Of a DNA stretch of 64,000 bases, positions 1 to 14,669 are shown one piece after another. The notes under the pieces are model-generated. The model was not told the DNA's origin. It did no database searches and saw only the letters and a list, made by a program, of their open reading frames with translations. Origin of the DNA: Taeniopygia guttata (Eukaryota; Chordata; Aves; Passeriformes; Estrildidae); assembly GCF_048771995.1 (NCBI RefSeq), contig NC_133032.1, positions 30,591,501-30,655,500 of the forward strand, written 5' to 3'. The position numbers and the translations under genes are program-made. Position 1 is the stretch's first letter. Each line of letters opens with the position of its first letter.

Positions 1-3000
1 TATGCACACACACTTTGCTGAGCAGCTTGAGGAAGTGCACACCTTGTACTCAGAAGGCAAGGGATCTCTTACTACACCCCCCAATACATGTTAAAAAAAT
101 ACATCTAACTATTACTTAATTTGTATCTTGTGTGGAAGGCCCTAGCTCAATTAAAAAAGCAGATGCTTATTTGTATAGATAGTGGAGAGTTATTGCAGCA
201 GTCACACTGGAAAAGCATTAGTTATCTAAGGAGACAAATTGAACAAGACAAATCTAGGGCCAACCTGTTTCTCCTCAAGCCATTTGTAAACACATACTGA
301 GAAGCAGAGAATTAGGAAAGGGGAGTTGAACTTGCTCTTGCTGTGACCCAAATGCAGCTGGTTAAGGGCAAGCTTCATTTTAATTTACTGTTTCTAAGCA
401 AGACATCATTCAAAGCTGATGTTTGACAGGTGGTGATGCTCACATCCTGCTGTTTCTTCAGGATAGTTTTGTTTCTCTCTAAACCTACTCTACATCCAAC
501 TGAAGATCTGCTCTGGAGCAGGGAGCTCCCAAACAGCTCAGAGCTCCTTTGGTGTTTCTTCTACCACCTTGGCTGCTGGGGCGAGGCATCAGCTGAGTTC
601 AGAACAGTTTCCTGGGCACAGGAGCAGCCATGGATGCTGGGACCAGGTATCTTCAGCACCAGCTTTAGTCATCGTCTGAGGTTGCTCTGTTCTCACAGAA
701 TTTATCTAATCTTTGATGCATTAACTTCAGGGTGGGACCCTGATGTGAGAGAAGGGAAGGCCAAAAGTGGGAAGCAAGGTTCAGTTGCTATTATTGGGGT
801 TTTTTTTCCCAGAAAACACAGGCTGATTCCTTCTGAGTTTGGTGAACAGTACCTGTTTTGGGAATATGAAGGCATTTGGCTCTCACTGATCCTCTCCACA
901 CCTTTTGGTATTTCTCCAAGCAGTGCCCTGAAGGCAGCTCTAGGGTTTGTAAGCTGCTCTCTTGTAAACACTCAAAGGTATTTGTCCAACAGAGGGAGAG
1001 CCAGCTTCCCTGTGCAGCAAGTGGATGTGGCAAAATGCAAATAGCAGCAGTTCACAGGGATCGATACACCCAACAAAGCCCAGGCAGCTGCAGTGCCTGT
1101 CTGGACGGTGTGCAAGCTTCTCCTTCAGCAGGATCTCTAATGGACACCGTGCTGGAACAGGGGGATGATTCTGCCTGTATGGACAGAAATTTATGCACTG
1201 CTACAGCAGCTCAAGTGCCTGGGGCCTCTTGCAAATCTGCCTTACAGACAGTCAGAAAAGAGCCAGCTCCCCTCCTTGTTCTATGTAAGAAAATGTTTTT
1301 GCTGCTGTGCAGGACCTCATGTACCCATGGGGACCATCAAACAGGAGTAAATGGAGCTTTGTGCTCTCAAAACAAGTCCTGTTGGAAACCCTAGCATAGG
1401 TCATAAAGAAGTGCACGATATTTGTGGGGAATGATGGCTGCTAATACAATAAACCTAACCATTTCTAAATTTTCCCCTCTATTAAGCAAAAATAATCAGT
1501 GTCATTACATTTTATACTTTGTGAATGAAATAATATTATATGCATTCTGAACATTAACAGATTTGAATGTGCTTTTAACAAGAAATGTGAACATTTTAGT
1601 ATAAGAACTATATGTATTATGTTTTACTAGCTGTTGAATACACCAAGTTCCAGATAGATAATTTTGGAAGTGAGAAATATCTGATGATATGATAAAAGCA
1701 ATGAATGAAGCACTTCAGAGGATCAGAATGTAATGTTATCCATAACTTCCATCAATTAGGACAATAGACAGCAAAACAAAGCTACACACTGGGATGGGTG
1801 AGGGTACTGGATCTAAGTGTACAGTGCCTTTACTCAAAGTCATCTTGATTTCAGCTTCTTAAAAGTATTTTACCATGGCTCAGAAAGTCCTTAAGCCATG
1901 GATTGATGGAGATTAAGAGAAAATACCAGGGAACTATGAGTATAGACTTTGATCTTGACATTTTTGCTAAATAGGGTATCTGAGCTGGTATGGCTCTTAC
2001 ATTTTCAAGTTAATGGCCAAATCCAAAAAGTTGCTAAAAGAAGGAATTAAAGCAGAATATAAATATCTAAATCCAGCACTGAAATCAAAAGGCTCTCTCA
2101 GCTCCAGTCCAATCATAGAAGCACCTAACTCAGGAGCTACCTACCTCTAGTCTCCAAGAACTTCAAATGTACACCTTGCACCTGCACCTGGAATTTCCAC
2201 CTCCTCAGTGGGTCTGAATCCTGCTGTATCCTGCCAGGGTTACAGATGGTTCAGCTCTTGTTGGACTTGGAACAAACCACATGCTTGAGTTCACCAGCTC
2301 AGTTTGTGCTAAGGATGTGCAGCTGAGAAGGCAAAAAAAAAAAAAAATAAACCTTCTAAGAGAAAAGAGAGTAAAGTGCAGAGGAGTCTTTAGTTCAGCA
2401 GCTGGTAATGGTCTTTCAAGAACAGGAATTGTGTCCTCCTGGCTGGAATTCACAATCAGCTTCTGGAGGAAGACTGAAACTCAAGATCAGGTAGGTGCTT
2501 TCACCGGTAAGCTAAAAATTATACTTACCTTTGATCTTTCTCTTATAGCTCAATAAATCTTTAATTCTTTTTATGCAAAGAAGAACAGGTTCAGCATAAG
2601 GGCGTCAATGCTCTCCTCTGCTCTCCCCATCTTCCCTGGGTATATTGCCCCCTGGGAGATTTTTGTAGTTCTCCAGGGAACACAGGTTGATATTTCTCAG
2701 GCAGCAAATCCAGGTGAACCCAGATGTCCTCCTTGTCACCCTGCTGACAACCTCCCTGAGAAATATAGATGGTCACCTGCAGCCTGCAGGATTGTCCTGT
2801 GTTTGCTTCCAGAGGGACAGACTGCCCATGTCCTGAAAGGTGGCTCAGTCCCAGTGACAGGTTTGAAAGCTCCTCCCTGAGCTCCTTCAGTCATCAGATT
2901 GTTTTCTTTCTGTCTCTTGGGAGAGGGCATTTTACAGCAGAATAGATCCTAGAGAATAAGCTGGAGAAAATCCAGCTCACAACACCAAACATTTGCAAGT

Positions 3001-4310
3001 CTGAGACTACTCTCCTGGAAGACTGGAAAGGGTTTTAGAAACATGTTCCAAATCTGGTAAATGGTGAAATGCTGGAAGAAACATCCAACCTCCCAGGGTG
3101 GTGTCCTCCCCAATGCCTTGTATGAATGTAAGTGCATGCAATAGTTGTGAGATGCCCAATCCAGCAGTCTGGGATGACTGTGGAAAGGGGATCTGATGGA
3201 GCATATCTCTTGAAGGTTGCTAGCAACCTGAGGTGGGTGGGTGACTGTCCCTTGAAGCAGAAATTAAGGAATGGAAATTCTTGTGCTCCTGGGATTTTGG
3301 AGCTTCAACGCAAAGTGTCTGGGTTCTTTGCCTGTCCAAACTGGGGAGCTGTGTCTGAACTGCCAAGCGCTTCCCTCATCAGTCAGGTTCCCATGTCCTT
3401 ACACCACATCTGAAAAAGAAGTTTCACCTTAGATCCATACAAGCTTTTAGGGGCTTAACAATTGCTTTGGCCAACAGCAGCAATCACCAAAGCTCCTGCT
3501 CAGCCAACATCTAATGCCGAGGTCCAGACAGCCTTTGTGTCTCTCCAGGGATGCCCTGTGGGTGCCTTTTCCCTCTTTGGGCACACCCAGAGGCGCCTGA
3601 GTCTTGCCAGCCCTCAGCAGCCAGCACTGGAGCCCCAGCCTGACTCACTTTTGAAAGAGGTGAAGTGCCTGACTCTGAGAGGGCCCTGCTACTTGTCACC
3701 CCAATTGAAGAAAGGTACCTCCCTGCAGGGCTGGCAGTCCCTCGGACACTGCCTCATTAGCTGATTTGGTAATTCCCTGCTCCTTGTACTGCTGTGGTGC
3801 ATCCCACTGCACATGCAAAGCAAGCTCCCAGCAGTGTAGTAGCAGCCTGTACCAAAATTGTAATCTAAGTGTTCCCAGGTACCTTTTTGTGCCTATATTC
3901 CAAATTAGGTTCAGAAGGTTCAGTACCAGCTGCCCCAAGGATCACAAGTGCTGCATCTTGGGGCACAAGATGCATTGCATCAGTCAGGCAGTAACTCCAG
4001 GTCTCCAGGAATATAGATCCTACTGGAATTATACATTAAAGTCACATTGTGTTTACCTTAAAGCAATCTGACGAGGGATTAACTAGGTGATCAGTCCATC
4101 TCACCACATCACAGAGGAATAATTAAATAATTCCCAAACAAAACTGCTAGAATTTGACACCTAATCTAACTGCTGATATCTCTGTAATGTTTTCTTCCTA
4201 CCTGTTCAAATCCTCAACCTTCCTTATTAAGATCAGTGCCGATTTTGTCCTGCAGAAAGTTGGGATATATTTCTTCTTCTTCAGCTGTCCTTGTTGATCT
4301 ATAGGAATAA
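1..4310. other. Intergenic DNA upstream of C1QL2, no gene seen
   Basis: AT-rich, with several short chance ORFs and no recognisable exon or long repeat. The block 1440-2060 is especially AT-rich and repeat-poor. An A-run lies at about 2331-2346. By human order the neighbour on this side would be STEAP3, but none of its exons is visible. Confidence 0.6.
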
Positions 4311-4314
4311 CATA

Positions 4315-4760
4315 AATTATTCTGGCTTTGCAGAAGGGGCTGGTGAGCCTCTATTTGGAATATAGTACCCAGTACTGGTCACCTCATTAGAGAAGTGAGT
4401 TGCTACAAACTGGGACCTTGCAACAGAGTCCAAATGATGCAAGAACTTAATTATTCAGAAAAGGTTTAGAAAACCTACGGTGTGGCTGCTGCCTTTGGAA
4501 AACAGGAGATTAAAAAGCCACTTCAGGGGGGTTTGCAGAGCTCTGGGGGAATAGCAAAGATTCACATACCCGGGAAGAACAGAGCCAGTGACAAATACCA
4601 GAACAAAAGGGAAATTAACAGGAGCTTAAGCAGGGATGAACAGCAAAGCAGTGTAATTTATTTGTGAATTTATTTGTATTTGGCACTGTTAATATATGGA
4701 AAATTATACTAAAGCTGGAACAGAAACAACTATTAGAAATCATTTTACAAGGCTTTAGAC
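4315..4760 (+). mobile_element. Old CR1/L3-like LINE fragment
   Basis: The phrases TGGAATATAGTACCCAGTACTGG and, farther on, AACAGAGTCC resemble the 3' part of ORF2 and the 3' UTR in CR1/L3 elements. The copy is strongly diverged, lacks a clear terminal repeat and is 5' truncated. The outer limits are approximate. Confidence 0.4.
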
Positions 4761-4769
4761 ACGTGAGGG

Positions 4770-5755
4770 GGCTTAAAATAACTCTGTGGGAAGCAACTCG
4801 TAATTCAGAGGAGAGGAAAAGGACTTAGGTTTTCCTCACAATCTCATCTCTTAAAACATTTAGCTCCATTGTACCAAGAAATAGACATAATTACTTGAAT
4901 GTGGCTATCCATACAATTTTCAGGGAAAGGTTTTAATTTACAAAATTAATTTCCCTGCCACCTTCAAGTATATAAGTGTCGATGAAAATAATCAGAGACA
5001 CTCGAAAGGACAGGGCTGAACCCTGATCTCGCAGAGCAAAGCCCGAAAAACTCCCAAGAGAAATTCTGGATGTACGCAGAGATGTAACTGAGACGAGATG
5101 TGGTCCTGAAGTGCTGCACTCCAGACAGGAAAACCTTGATGTCCCCTCTTTAAACGTCAAGAAAAACTATCAAAAGAGTCTCAAGTCCTTTTGGGGCACT
5201 TCCACAGTTCTTGGAAGAAGCCTGTATGTCCCAATTTGCATATGATGCCTCCAGGCCATCAGCTGCAGCAGGCGTTGGATCAGGCTGGGCGGCTCGCTCC
5301 TTCGACCTGCAGCTCTGCCTGCTGGAAGACCGAACACTGCCTTCGGCTCCGGCGGGCCCGCTGGGAATTCACCCTTCCAAGGCACCGAGGGGGCGTGGGA
5401 CACCGGGATGTTGCCCTGAAGCAATCTGTGTAATCCCTGTATCTCTCTTTTCTCGCCTTCCAGAACCGGTGCTTAACCCGCCGCTCGCAGACACGTGGGT
5501 GAGATCCCAACTTTCCCTCCAGGGGAGATCTCCGCAGGCACTTTGCGATGCCAGAGCTCCCGCTGTGCTACCGCCGTTTACTCGGAAAACCACAGGCAAT
5601 TAATCACAGTTTTCTCGGGGGAAAACCCACTTGATTTGGACCCGTCATTACGCAGGGAAACTACAGAACACCGTGCTGTAACCTAACCTGAACTCTGCTA
5701 AAGGCATTTCTTCCTAGGGCTCCCTTTTCACTTGGCAAGCCCTGCCTGCCTCTGG
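4770..5755. other. Intergenic approach to the C1QL2 island
   Basis: Moderate GC content, rising from about 5250. Holds only overlapping short ORFs on both strands without recognisable domains. It may contain distal promoter elements; nothing specific can be supported. Confidence 0.45.
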
Positions 5756-6118
5756 AAAACCGGGACGGACCGTGGTTACACTTGGATGCGGGGAGGAGCA
5801 AGATGCACCCGCGATGTTGTCCCGCTCGTCTTTGGGCCGCCGAGGCAGGACGCGGGGAGCCTGAGGAAGCCGCGGGGAACGCTCTGAGGTGACCGACCTG
5901 CTGTCCGTGTCGGCGGCAGCAGAGAGCTCACCCCGGCGGGACCGGGGCTCCGGCCGCCGTCCGGGCATCGGGCAGAGGGATGGAGGGACGAGGGGATGGA
6001 GAGCTGCAGGGAGGAAGCGCTTCAGGCGGCGGGTGAACGGGACAGCGCCGTGCGTCCCGACCGTGCCGCCTTCAGCGGGGCGCAGTTTGGGCGGCACCCG
6101 CAGTGACTCCGCCGGTGA

Positions 6119-7988
<1,870 letters not shown>

Positions 7989-8640
7989 CACACAAGTGGC
8001 ACGACACAACTGGCCCCGCCGCTGATGCACATGGGGCTGTTTGGCAATTCCATACCCCATCGTGCTGCTCTTCCTGCTGGTGTCCACTGTCTCCGCAGGT
8101 TACTTTAGCTTCATTATCAGTTTATATGTTTTTATTTTCACCCTTATGGAAACGAAATAGAAATGAAACGAAGTGAACCCCTTCCTTACTCTCCCCCGTT
8201 TCTTCTGACCCCCACTCTCCCTTTGTCTGCCTGAGTGTTTCGTGTGTCACATGAGGAACTTGGCAGCTTGAAACTCTCGAGTGGTTCCAGGAGGGTTTAA
8301 AAGAGCCCAGAGTTTGGACTGTGTCACACACGGAATTTGAACAGGTCACGTTTTTTCATCAATAAGTATTAATGACGATGATGAATTTTCAGATGGAGTA
8401 CTCACGAAGTGGGACTGGATCATAACAGTTTTTTTCCCTCTGCTGCTTTGTATGGGGTCAAGTGTAAACTTTTCTTTCTGTGCAATGCAATGCTCGTGTG
8501 AATGATGGTGTCATTAACGTCAAACCTGTTTCTGTCTGCAAAAGAATTTGGTCATTGACCACAGCCACCCAAATACCACATTAAATTATGTTTTTAGACA
8601 ATGCCTTCTTGCTTTCTGTCTCTTCCAGTGCCACAAAGCA
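7989..8640 (+). other. C1QL2: Probable 3' UTR of C1QL2
   Basis: Follows the TGA at 7986-7988. No AATAAA was seen in the first 700 bases; the best polyadenylation hexamer candidate is ATTAAA at 8580-8585, followed by a T-rich stretch with TTGCTTTCTGTCTC. The UTR could extend farther. No repeat interrupts it. Confidence 0.4.
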
Positions 8641-8644
8641 GCAC

Positions 8645-11600
8645 TGTGGTGGTGCCACAGGAGGGTGGGGAGTAAAGGAGGGGGTCATTTCAGTCCCTTA
8701 GGTTTATAGTCATATTTAAAGTTAGGATGGGGTTCCTTGCCTCGGTCTTCAATATGGTTCAAAGGGGCTGGGAAGAAGGAGAGAGAGAGAAAAAAAGCTT
8801 CCCCTTTTATGCAGTTTTGTGAAAAGAAGGCACACAGTTGTCAAGAGGTGAAAGTGGGGATGTGGAGCAAATCTCCTAAACAGATTTACTGGGTTAAAAC
8901 CTGATCCAGAGGTTAGTAAAGTACAGAAAAAGCAGTTTAATCGGTGATTATGGAATGCCATGTTTCTGTAACATACTTGACAAATGTTAAGAAGGCTGCA
9001 GGGGGGAGAGTTTGTCTAAGCCCTTGCACTTGCAGTATGTGTATGGATTGGAAACCACACCTGACTGGAGATGGGTCTGCACAGTGCCTGAGAAGGGCTG
9101 GGTGAGAAAACTCGCTCAAGACTGATGGATTCAGACCATTTAGAAGGGTTTTCTCCTGATGGTCCTCTGTAAATCCCAGTCACTCTTGGTCTTTTTTCAG
9201 AATGTATAGGTGTGTCAGTAGTGCATGGGGTTCTGAGCCTTTGGTGGAGGAGGTGCATTTGTCATCATCACCCCAGTAGGTAACCTCCTCAGTTTGGGTA
9301 AATTGGGACTGCTCTGCTGAAGCTAGAAGAGCTAAATTGATTTACAAAAGCACTTACTTTAATTTTCCTGTCTTGTCATTTCATTTTTCCCTCCTGAAAG
9401 TCTTATCTCCCTATCAGCTCTCTGCCCTTCCCAGTGTTAGTGCAGTTTCACAGACGAGAGAGACAGGAGCTGGTCTGAAACAGCTCTGCCAAGGCTGGAG
9501 CTTTGCCCCTACCCTCATTTTGCAGAAGGAAAGGGAGTCACAGTCAGATAGACTTGTTCCAGCCCCACTTTGGGGCAGTCCCATGATGACCAAGTTCTTA
9601 TAGTCACTCCTGTCTCCCACCTAGTCCTCAGTGGGTATTGTCTTCTCATTGGCTGGAAGGGGAGGGTCAAAGGCAGAAACCAATTCTTCCATCCTGTCCT
9701 CAAACATCCCCTGCTGAGGGAAGCAGAGTTCATAACCAGGTACACGTGTTAGACACTTATCAATCTCTTATGTCTTGTCGATTTGTACTATTTAGAATAT
9801 GATTAAATCCAGTGTCTGAGACCATCCAAATGAAGTATAATTGCTATGGATCCTCAATTCCCACCGGATCCGTAATCCTTTTTGACTATTCCTCCCCCCT
9901 CCTTCAATGAAATGGAGCTTAAACACAAAGCCCTTGGTTTAAATTTCAAAAAATTAAAATTGACATGCAGCAGCATTAGCAGGAGCCAGGAGGAATTCTA
10001 AGGAGGTGCCTGGGCTCTGCTTTATCCTTTGCATTAAGAAGCAATTTGTACTTCTAACAAAGACCCAACTGTTCCCCCTTGGCAAAAGGGCAAGGAAGAT
10101 GCCTTGCAAGGGAATTGCTGTTCACAATACTTAAACAAATTTGAATCTTAGATTTTTAAATCTGTATTCCCTGGTGGAGCCTGCTCCTCTCAATTCAAAT
10201 GCAGGGCTGGTGGTGTGTGCCTGCCAAGGTGTCAGTAGCTAAGCGGATGATGGATTGATGAGGCAATGGGAAGACACAGGCTCACAGTGGCAGTTTGCCC
10301 CGACAGTGATCTATGTATCTGCACATTATCAATGTCATGAGGAGGCTTGAACCACCCTCGCTAGATGTCTCATTTTCCACTTATCTCTTATGTACTAATT
10401 ATCAGGCTGGATTATTCCCCAGGACAGAAAGAAAAAAAAAATTGCTCATTGCCACTCCACTGACAGTTTACACAATTGATAGAATGAAGGTCTCCCTCAG
10501 CTGCTCACAGGCTTTTTTGTTTCCTCTCCTCATTGCAGGGTCTTCCGAGATTGCCTCTGTGGGGGTTGATAGCTCTCACCCAGCATCTGCTTGGACAGGC
10601 TCCTCTGTCCCAGTCATCTTGGTGGTAGCTCAGTGTGTGGGTTGTGGTTTTTTTCTGAAGTAACACAGGGAAAAGCAATTGGGAGATGGAAAACTTCAGT
10701 GCTCAGTGGTGCAGTTACCCAGAAAAGCAGAGGCAGTGCTGCAGATGGGGATGGGGGTCCCTGTGCTGCCAGTGGCTGTGGGTGAGAGCAGGGTCACACA
10801 CAGTCCAGCAAACAGCCTGAGGTGGCCTTGCAACCCTCTGGGCTTCAACTTGAGCTTCAAGTGAGTCTTCCTGCCCTTGGGAATGGTCTATGGGCTCTGC
10901 ACATTTCATGTCAAGATAAGAGCATGTTCGTGACGGGGATACCCTGGTCCCCTGGTTTGGATGGAAGAGGAGGATTAAAGTGTACTCAAGGGGCTGGCTT
11001 CAGCTTGCTCTGGGACTGGCTTTCCCAAATGATACTGCATCTCAAACATTAGCCAGCATCTGATCTGGAGGTCTGGCCCCTCAGAGGTGTTACTTGATGA
11101 ATTAAGGAAATGTGCTTTTAAGAACTGGGACGTGATCAGGTGTGATGTGAATAGGGAAAGCCCCCAGAAAGGAGTGGAATATTGGAATTTTAGACAGAAG
11201 GTACTCTCTGTTTCTGAGCCCAGCCATGTGCTTAAGTTAAAATCATAATACAAAACTTAAAAAAAAAGACAGGTGTTCATACTGTCAAAGTAGCTTAGAT
11301 ATTGTACCAGCAAATCCTTGATCTTTGTGCTGCTGATGTGAAACCTTGACCCTTACCCTGTGCCTGGTCAGTCCTGGCTATGGAAGAGATCCTTGGAAGA
11401 GAGGTGAGGAGGGAGATGCTGAAGCACACAGTCAGTGTGAAAGGGGAAGTGGGGATGCTGCTGAGAGCCCTGAGGCGTTGCCAGCCACCCCATGTCTGTG
11501 GTTGTTCCCTGGAGGAAGGTGTTCAGCTTATTCTGCTCCACTGCAAGCGAGTGGATTTGTGGCTGGCCTCTTGTTTTCTTCTGTCTTCACCTTCACTGGT

Positions 11601-12225
11601 TTGGGAAACTCCTGGCAAGTCTCCAGGGAGGTGCATGAGGAAATCCTGCTTGGTCTAGGGTGAAGAGGGTGAGATGCTGGTGCTGAGTTTTCTCCAGCCA
11701 GGGTACAGAGTTGAGGAATCCATGCTGCGAGAGCAGCTGGTGTCCTGTGCCAAGTCTGGTGCCTCTGTGTTTTCCAGGATCTCTGTTTGCAGATTTCCTC
11801 CTTGATGCTCATTCCCTTGTGGAGCAGGGAATGAGGGTCAGTGGGCTCCCTGTCTTGCAGCAGCAAGAACAGTCCCATGTTGGGTTCTCCTCTTTCCCTT
11901 TTGCTGGAAGAAAAGCAAAGTGTTGCTTTTTGTGCCTCCTGTCTTTACACACATGCATGGGGCCATGCATTGTTCTTCGTCTTGCTGCTTTTGAAACTCA
12001 CTCTGGGCATTTTTCTTGGTGATTTAAAGCTTGTTTGTCTCTTTTCTTAGCTCCTTCAGTGGTTTACAGTGCCTGGACAGGTTTAATTTGTAAACTCAAA
12101 AAGTATGGAGGATGGGTTTTGGTGAATATTTGCGTTCTTTTTCTGTATATGCCACAAACTAATTATGTTAAGGGGTCTGTGACAATAGAGACAAAATCGC
12201 ATATAAATCTATTTAAAATCTGTAT
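8645..12225. other. Intergenic DNA, no gene or repeat family recognised
   Basis: Mixed-composition single-copy sequence. Short ORFs at 9337-9752, 10313-10864 and 11346-11663 show no domain, signal or splice context. A T-rich, cytosine-poor block is seen at 9750-9970. Confidence 0.5.
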
Positions 12226-12228
12226 TAA

Positions 12229-12251
12229 TTTTTTTTTTTTTTTTTTTTTTT
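12229..12251. repeat. Poly(T) run, 23 T
   Basis: Uninterrupted T run followed by GGTAACGCG. It could be the tail of an antisense retrocopy, but no TTTATT signal or recognisable gene follows on the right, so it is called a homopolymer only. Confidence 0.9.
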
Positions 12252-12254
12252 GGT

Positions 12255-14435
12255 AACGCGCTATTTTTTTCATCCTTTTTGTGATTGGACTGAACTCTGG
12301 GAAAAAAATCCTGGTAAAATCATGTGTCTTAGTATTGTCTCTGGGATAAAGAAACCTGTCAGAATAAAATAAAGACTAACTGAATCTTCACTGACTTTGA
12401 GACTGCAACAAGAAGTTTAGTCCTTTTTACTGTGAAAGCCTACATGATGCAGAGACCTGGAAGATTAATTACAGACAAGAGAGGTAAATTGTTGCCGTGT
12501 GCACACCCTGTCAGTTCTGGGTGAGAGCCTGCTCTCAGCTGGTTTCACATTTAATGGTAGAGGGAGGTTCAGCTTGCTTAGAACTGCAGGTAACATGCAA
12601 ATGGTAACATTTCTCCAGACCAAGCCCGTGCCAGCTCAGAAGTGAATCCCTTGGTCACAGAGCAGGTGCCACAGCAGCAGTGGAAGAGATGCTTCACTAT
12701 TTCTTGAGCCCACTTGCTCTTGAATGAGCTTCATTTTTTAAAGGCTGTGGGGGCAATGCAGCAGGGGCATTAAAGACTGAAGGGGCTGAGCTCCTGATTG
12801 CTCTCTCTTTAGGACCAGTTTAATTGCCTCAATGGTAAGTTACAAAGAGGCCAGTGAAGGGCAAGGCTTGTCCCAGGGATACAGGGGCATTCCCTCCTGG
12901 GTGACAGGCTGAGGCTGGGGTAGGACTTGGTGTTCTAGGCTTGAACAGACATTCTTTACCCCTGCATTTCAGGTTGAAGCCTTGAGAGCTGGTGCTTTCA
13001 GGTGAAAATTTGAAGGGTGCCAAGCCACTGTTGTGTCCTGGCCCCTGCCACAGAATGCTCAGCAGGATCTCTCAAGGTTTTGCAGAGCAAAATTCAGAGG
13101 GAGCTATGAGTGATGATCCTGTTTCCTTGCAGAAAAAGCCACAAACACCCACAAATTGGGTCCTTCCAATAACAAAATAACCTGAATTAACCATTTAGCT
13201 GTGTGGCACATCTCTCTCTCTATCCCTATAAATGGGAGCAGATTTTCTTCACAGGGGCTTATGACATATCCCTCTCTGTGCATTTGCTCCCATTTTGGTG
13301 TTTTTTGGCACGAACTAGGGTAGAAACAGAAAAGGCCTGCTTGATCTCTATGATCTGCTGCCTTATTAATGCAGGATTATTTCCTCCAGTGCTCTGTGGG
13401 CACGGTGACACAGAGAGCATGGCTTGCCTGCAGCCTTTGACTGTGCTCCTCCCAGCGAGGGCACATTCACATGATCCTGGCTCTCCCTTTTGCTTGCAGC
13501 TGCCAGATCATGTCTAGAAAAACAAACAAAAAAAGTATCCAGCACCAGTCTCGAATGCAGCTGAAATGTTTTTTTGGTGCCATTTCTCTTTGTAAACAAA
13601 TTGCTTATCACTTAAGTGTTGGTTGTGATCCCCATCCCAAAGAGGAGAGTTCTCTGCTGAGAATGGGGGGGAGGAATGCCCAGGAGAATAACTTGTTTGC
13701 AGATGTGAGCACAGGCTTTATGAATGATGATTCTTTGCCGTATCTTAGCTCTAAGGTGCAATTTCGGTGGTATGATAATGCAGAAAGTGTTTTAAGTCCT
13801 TGGGGAGGAAGCTGCTTTTCAGGTGGTGTCTTGCTCTTCCCTCATTATTGTAATGCTGCTCCTGAAGCTTTGTGTCAGTCGTGCTGTGCTGCAGCATGTG
13901 AATGCTGGGGGTGATGGAGATCACATCCAGGTGGATCTCTCTGGTTTGTTTTGGTATACAGTTGAATTCTTCACATTTGCTTCCCGTTCTTCTAGCACCT
14001 TATTTTTCACAGAGCTGTGCTGCTTGGGAGCCCAAGGGCCAAAGTTTGCTTCCAGGTGCACTTACCTGATTATTTTCCCACTTTTTTTCCACACTGGAGT
14101 CAGAATTAAACCTTAAGTATCTTCCCTCAGATTGCCAGTGTGGCAACTGGTTAAGCAGCATTTGGGGATGGAAAATGAATCTCAGTTTTTGTACTCTAGA
14201 GGTGGAAATGGTTCAGGTCCATTTTTTTTTATCCTGCCCATGAGTGTCACTATGTAAATGCTTTTCAGAAAAAACACCCTGAGAGGGCAGGACAGCTCCT
14301 TTTGCTGAAGTCCAGCAACCTGCTGAGGAAAGAGAGGTGTCAAATACCTTTGAAGCTCAGCTTCTCCAAGCCCCTGCTGAGGGCAACGCTGCAGCTGAGA
14401 GAGCTCAGATTGTAAACTTCAGCTCCCCTCTCAAA
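12255..14435. other. Intergenic DNA, nothing definite seen
   Basis: Single-copy-looking sequence with several short chance ORFs (for example 13471-13914) that lack domains. No terminal repeats, tandem repeats or RNA-gene boxes were found. Confidence 0.45.
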
Positions 14436-14439
14436 AGGC

Positions 14440-14665
14440 AAAGCATCCTTGAGGAGTAATACTGCTGCTATTTATCAATTTGTGCGAGAAGGAAGCCTGA
14501 ATACTATTACAGCTGAAACACTAATTAAGCCAATAAATTCCTTTGTCTTTTTGGGTGTGTTTGCAATTAATATGCAAAATCCCATTGATTCCAGCAACTC
14601 CATAATTCACGATGCAGTGTTATTACATATTGACGTGGTACCCAGTGAAACATCCAAAAGACACT
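14440..14665. promoter_or_regulatory. Candidate conserved noncoding element
   Basis: AT-rich and repeat-free, with clustered homeodomain cores (CTAATTAAG, CAATTAATATG, CATAATTCAC) and a POU-like ATATGCAAAA. This dense grammar is typical of developmental enhancers beside homeobox genes. Conservation itself cannot be seen from one sequence. Confidence 0.35.
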
Positions 14666-14669
14666 GCTG

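Noticed and set aside
12229-12251. Processed pseudogene tail (antisense)
   Set aside because: No polyadenylation signal complement or gene-like sequence follows the T-run, and no target duplication is visible.
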